Origin: SYIM01 sp044359405
GTDB taxonomy: Bacteria > Pseudomonadota > Gammaproteobacteria > Burkholderiales > Burkholderiaceae_E
DNA length: 9,448 nt
NCBI GenBank assembly: GCA_044359405.1
Contig: JBIKMC010000123.1
Location: forward strand, 1 to 9,448
Reading direction: 5' to 3'
Shown here: positions 7,140-9,448 of the stretch, one piece after another
How the letters are laid out: each line of letters starts with the position of its first letter
Numbering within the stretch: position 1 is the first letter of the stretch
The notes under the pieces: generated by a model
What the model was told of the DNA's origin: nothing
Database searches by the model: none
The model's input: only the letters and a program-made list of their open reading frames with translations
Translations under genes and position numbers: made by a program

Positions 7140-7832
7140 ATGCACGACGTCGGGGTTCGACAAGAGATCATCGATCGCGTCATGGCGCGTCGAGGACGCT
7201 ATCACTGGTTCGATCAGTTTGATGCACGCAGAACCGCGCTGATCGTCATCGACATGCAGAACACCTTCTGTGAACCTGGATCACCCGCCGAAGTTCCCGT
7301 TTCGCGCGGAATTGTTGCCAATATCAATACGTTTTCGCGCGAGCTTCGCAGCCGGGGTGCAACCATTATCTGGGTATTGCATGCGAACACCCACGCCCAT
7401 GGGCGCAGCGACTGGGAGATGTTTTTCAACCATGTGGTTGCCGATGAGCTTCGCGTTAGAACCATGGAAAGTCTGGCTCCTGGACGGCAGTCCGTCTGGC
7501 GCGAGCTCGATACCGATGCAAACGACATCACCATCATCAAAAATCGTTACAGCGCCCTGATTCCCGGCTCATCGTCGCTTGAACGGGTACTGCGCAGCCA
7601 CGATATTGACACGCTGCTCATCGCCGGAACCAAGACAAATATCTGCTGCGAAGCCACTGCACGCGATGCCATGATGCTCGACTTCAAGGTCGTGATGGTT
7701 TCGGACTGCTGTGCCGCGCTATCCGACGATGAACATCGTGCAACGCTTGAGAGCATCATCCAGCAGTTTGGGGATGTGATGACACAAGACGAAGTTCTCA
7801 GCCGCATGCCTGTTGGCACGCCCTCACCCTGA
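7140..7832 (+). CDS. Isochorismatase-family cysteine hydrolase (N-carbamoylsarcosine/ureidoacrylate amidohydrolase-like)
   Basis: A 230-residue cytoplasmic hydrolase of the isochorismatase-like superfamily. The catalytic triad is visible: D38 in ALIVIDMQN, K134 in IIKNRYSAL, and C169 in GTKTNICCEATARDA (C170 follows directly). With this Asp-Lys-Cys set, family members such as N-carbamoylsarcosine amidohydrolase, RutB ureidoacrylate amidohydrolase, biuret hydrolase and nicotinamidase cleave amide or carbamoyl C-N bonds through a thioester. True isochorismatases lack the Cys, so an amidohydrolase is more likely. The extra 25 or so residues before the core domain are as in N-carbamoylsarcosine and ureidoacrylate hydrolases. 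Placed after a HyuA/HyuB enzyme, it would naturally act on the product of that enzyme. The pairing matches the N-methylhydantoin to N-carbamoylsarcosine to sarcosine steps, but the exact substrate is not determined. Confidence 0.9.
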   Translation: MHDVGVRQEIIDRVMARRGRYHWFDQFDARRTALIVIDMQNTFCEPGSPAEVPVSRGIVANINTFSRELRSRGATIIWVLHANTHAHGRSDWEMFFNHVVADELRVRTMESLAPGRQSVWRELDTDANDITIIKNRYSALIPGSSSLERVLRSHDIDTLLIAGTKTNICCEATARDAMMLDFKVVMVSDCCAALSDDEHRATLESIIQQFGDVMTQDEVLSRMPVGTPSP

Positions 7833-7848
7833 CCAATCTGGCTTTTTT

Positions 7849-7854
7849 AAAGGA
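7849..7854 (+). promoter_or_regulatory. Ribosome binding site of the BMP-family binding protein
   Basis: AAAGGA lies 8 bases before the ATG at 7863. It directly follows a run of six T (7843-7848) that has no convincing hairpin before it, so read-through from the hydrolase gene is expected. Confidence 0.5.
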
Positions 7855-7862
7855 CATCGACC

Positions 7863-8849
7863 ATGAAGCGCTTCTTACTCCTGGTTATTGCCGCGTTGAT
7901 CACCCCCGTACTTGCCATGGCCCAGCCGGCTGCCGACCCCAAACGCTCGCTCAGGGTCGCGCTGCTGCTTCCCGGTCCCATCACCGACGGTACCTTCAAC
8001 TCGGCGGCCGACCGTGGCATCAAGGCCGCTGAGGCCAAGTACCCCAATATCCGCGTCACCAAACAAGAAAACATTGCGCTGGCTCAGGTCGAGCAGGCCA
8101 TGCGTTCGTATGCACGGGACGGCTTCGATGTCGTGATTGGTCATGGCTTTCAGTTTGCTGAGGCCGCCGGCAAGATTCACAAACAGTTTCCCAAGACCCA
8201 GTTCATCGTCAACACGGCGAAAATTGCGGCCGCGCCCAATCTGGCCTCATTCGACAATCGCTGGGGTGATGCCGGCTACGTCGCTGGGTACGTGGCGGCC
8301 ATGATGAGCAAAAGTGGGGTGATTGGTCACGTGGGCGGCATCCCAGTTCCCGTCATTCAAGAGTACAACGAAGGCTTTGAGCGCGGCGCCAAACGCTTCA
8401 ATCCCAATATCCGTATGCTGTCGGCTTATGTCGGATCGTTTACCGATGTCGCCAAGGGCAAGGAGGTCACCCTCAGTCTGATCGAGCGCGGGGCGGATGT
8501 GGTCAGCGCTACCGGCAACGAAAGTGTGATTGGCACCCTGGAAGCAGCCAAGGAAAAAAAGGTGCTCATGATTGGCACTGCCTTCGACAGCGCCGGCTTC
8601 GCGCCAGACACGGTTGTCACCACCGCGCTCATTAATTTCGACGTGAACCTGGTACAGGCAATCGGCCTCGTTCTGGACGGCAAGCTCGAGGCTAAAAATT
8701 ATCTGCTCGGCTTCAGCGAAGGCGGGGTGGGGCTTGCTGGTTTTGGCAAGTTTGAGGCGACCCTTTCAGCCGAGAGCAAGTCCAAAATTCAGCAACTGGT
8801 GTCTGATATCAAAGCTGGCAAGGTCTCGGATCTGCCTGCCATTCGATAA
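7863..8849 (+). CDS. BMP-family (PnrA-like) ABC transporter substrate-binding protein
   Basis: A 328-residue periplasmic binding protein of the basic membrane protein family (PnrA, BmpA and purine or nucleoside-binding relatives). It has a Sec signal peptide: MKR, a hydrophobic core to about residue 18, and likely cleavage after AMA (residue 20). There is no lipobox Cys, so unlike many Gram-positive BMP lipoproteins it should be soluble. Family landmarks are GPITDGTFNSAADRGIKAAE (38-57), VIGHGFQFAEAAGKI, NRWGDAGYVAGYVAAMMSKS and the GHVGGIPVPVIQEYNEGF stretch. The ATPase gene begins 14 bases after its stop, so it heads an importer whose permeases presumably lie past the right edge. Characterised BMP binding proteins mainly take nucleosides and nucleobase-like heterocycles, which would suit a cyclic ureide or similar ring. 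That ligand is an inference. Confidence 0.92.
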   Translation: MKRFLLLVIAALITPVLAMAQPAADPKRSLRVALLLPGPITDGTFNSAADRGIKAAEAKYPNIRVTKQENIALAQVEQAMRSYARDGFDVVIGHGFQFAEAAGKIHKQFPKTQFIVNTAKIAAAPNLASFDNRWGDAGYVAGYVAAMMSKSGVIGHVGGIPVPVIQEYNEGFERGAKRFNPNIRMLSAYVGSFTDVAKGKEVTLSLIERGADVVSATGNESVIGTLEAAKEKKVLMIGTAFDSAGFAPDTVVTTALINFDVNLVQAIGLVLDGKLEAKNYLLGFSEGGVGLAGFGKFEATLSAESKSKIQQLVSDIKAGKVSDLPAIR

Positions 8850-8863
8850 GCCTTGCGACGCCC

Positions 8864-9448
8864 GTGACGGTTGATGGCCTATCGTCGCGCGTTTGCGAGG
8901 TCTCGCCGCGGGGCGTCCCATTGTCTGCGACCTCCCATGCCCCGGCAGCGCCGCTACTCGAAGTCCGCGATATTTCCCGCCGTTTTTCGAACGTACTGGC
9001 AAACGACGCGATTTCGCTTAGCCTGCAGGCCGGCGAAGTTCTTGGCCTGCTGGGTGAGAATGGTGCGGGCAAATCGACCCTGATGAATATTCTGGCCGGG
9101 ATTCTTCCCGCCGACTCCGGCCAGATTCTTCTTCGCGGCAAACCCATCAGCATCCACTCGCCGAGCGCGGCTGCCACCGCCGGAATCGGCATGGTCCACC
9201 AACATTTTCGTCTGGTTGGATCAATGAGTGTGAAAGAGAACCTCGCGCTCGGCGATTGGTCGTATGGTCGCATGTTCACCAATATGACTGCTCTGGAGCG
9301 GCGTGTCACCGACCTCATGCAGTCACTGGGGCTGACCATCGACCTGGAGGCCCGTGTCGATGATCTGACCGTGGGACAGCAGCAGCAGCTTGAAATCATT
9401 CGCGCGCTGGCGCGCACGCCCGATATTCTGATTCTTGACGAGCCCAGC
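8864..9448 (+). CDS. BMP/sugar-type ABC transporter ATP-binding protein, N-terminal part (partial)
   Basis: The first 195 residues of an importer ATPase, cut by the right edge. The core begins LLEVRDISRRFSNVLAND at residue 31, then Walker A GENGAGKST (64-72), Q-loop Q113 in GMVHQHFRL, signature LTVGQ (168-172) within LTVGQQQQLEI, and Walker B ILILDEPS with D192 and E193 at the very end. The LxVGQQQ signature and GMVHQHF are typical of the double-cassette ATPases (about 500 residues) that serve BMP and simple-sugar importers, so a second cassette is expected beyond the window. The start is taken as GTG at 8864, 14 bases after the preceding stop. It has no clear ribosome site, and a TTG at 8921 is an alternative; no in-frame ATG lies before the core domain. 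It energises import together with the preceding binding protein. Confidence 0.88.
   Translation, partial: MTVDGLSSRVCEVSPRGVPLSATSHAPAAPLLEVRDISRRFSNVLANDAISLSLQAGEVLGLLGENGAGKSTLMNILAGILPADSGQILLRGKPISIHSPSAAATAGIGMVHQHFRLVGSMSVKENLALGDWSYGRMFTNMTALERRVTDLMQSLGLTIDLEARVDDLTVGQQQQLEIIRALARTPDILILDEPS

Noticed and set aside
7140..7832. Calling the cysteine hydrolase a true isochorismatase or nicotinamidase
   Set aside because: A catalytic Cys is present, which argues against isochorismatase, and no NAD-related gene is nearby; the amidohydrolase branch fits the neighbours better.
7833..7848. Possible intrinsic terminator ending in six T before the BMP-type gene
   Set aside because: Only 3-4 bp pairings can be drawn upstream of the T-run, so there is no stable stem; the ribosome site of the next gene follows at once.

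Overview
The window looks like chromosomal DNA of a high-GC proteobacterium. The Tat-exported Liv-type binding protein, the tight ATGA-coupled operon and the XRE-cupin regulators are most reminiscent of Burkholderiales (Alcaligenaceae/Comamonadaceae style). That placement is an impression from gene style only. There are no RNA genes, CRISPR arrays, insertion sequences or phage genes, and coding density is very high. The longest gene-free stretch is the divergent intergenic region, about 197 bases at 1516-1712.

Layout: (1) Minus strand, 1-1515, read leftward from the middle: a Tat-dependent branched-chain-amino-acid-type (HAAT/Liv) substrate-binding protein, then a GC-rich intercistronic hairpin, then the start of a LivH-type permease that runs off the left edge. 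(2) A divergent promoter region with a good sigma70-like promoter reading right. (3) Plus strand, from 1713 to the right edge: one apparent operon of eight genes. These are XRE-cupin regulator 1, a HyuA-type ATP-binding subunit, a HyuB-type subunit, a small zinc-ribbon protein like the acetone carboxylase gamma subunit, XRE-cupin regulator 2, an isochorismatase-fold cysteine hydrolase, a BMP-family (PnrA-like) binding protein, and the first part of the matching ABC ATPase, which is cut by the right edge. Neighbouring genes overlap or lie within about 30 bases of each other.

How they may work together (inference): two unrelated ABC importers bring in one or more small nitrogenous compounds. 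The HyuA/HyuB/gamma enzyme activates the substrate with ATP, either to open a ring (as ATP-dependent N-methylhydantoinase or 5-oxoprolinase do) or to carboxylate it (as acetone and acetophenone carboxylases do). The cysteine hydrolase then cleaves the product, by analogy with N-carbamoylsarcosine or ureidoacrylate amidohydrolase. The two XRE-cupin proteins would sense substrate or product. The combination resembles the lower creatinine route (N-methylhydantoin to N-carbamoylsarcosine to sarcosine). The carboxylase-type small subunit does not fit a plain hydantoinase, so the substrate remains open. This three-subunit enzyme plus amidohydrolase is the most interesting part of the window.
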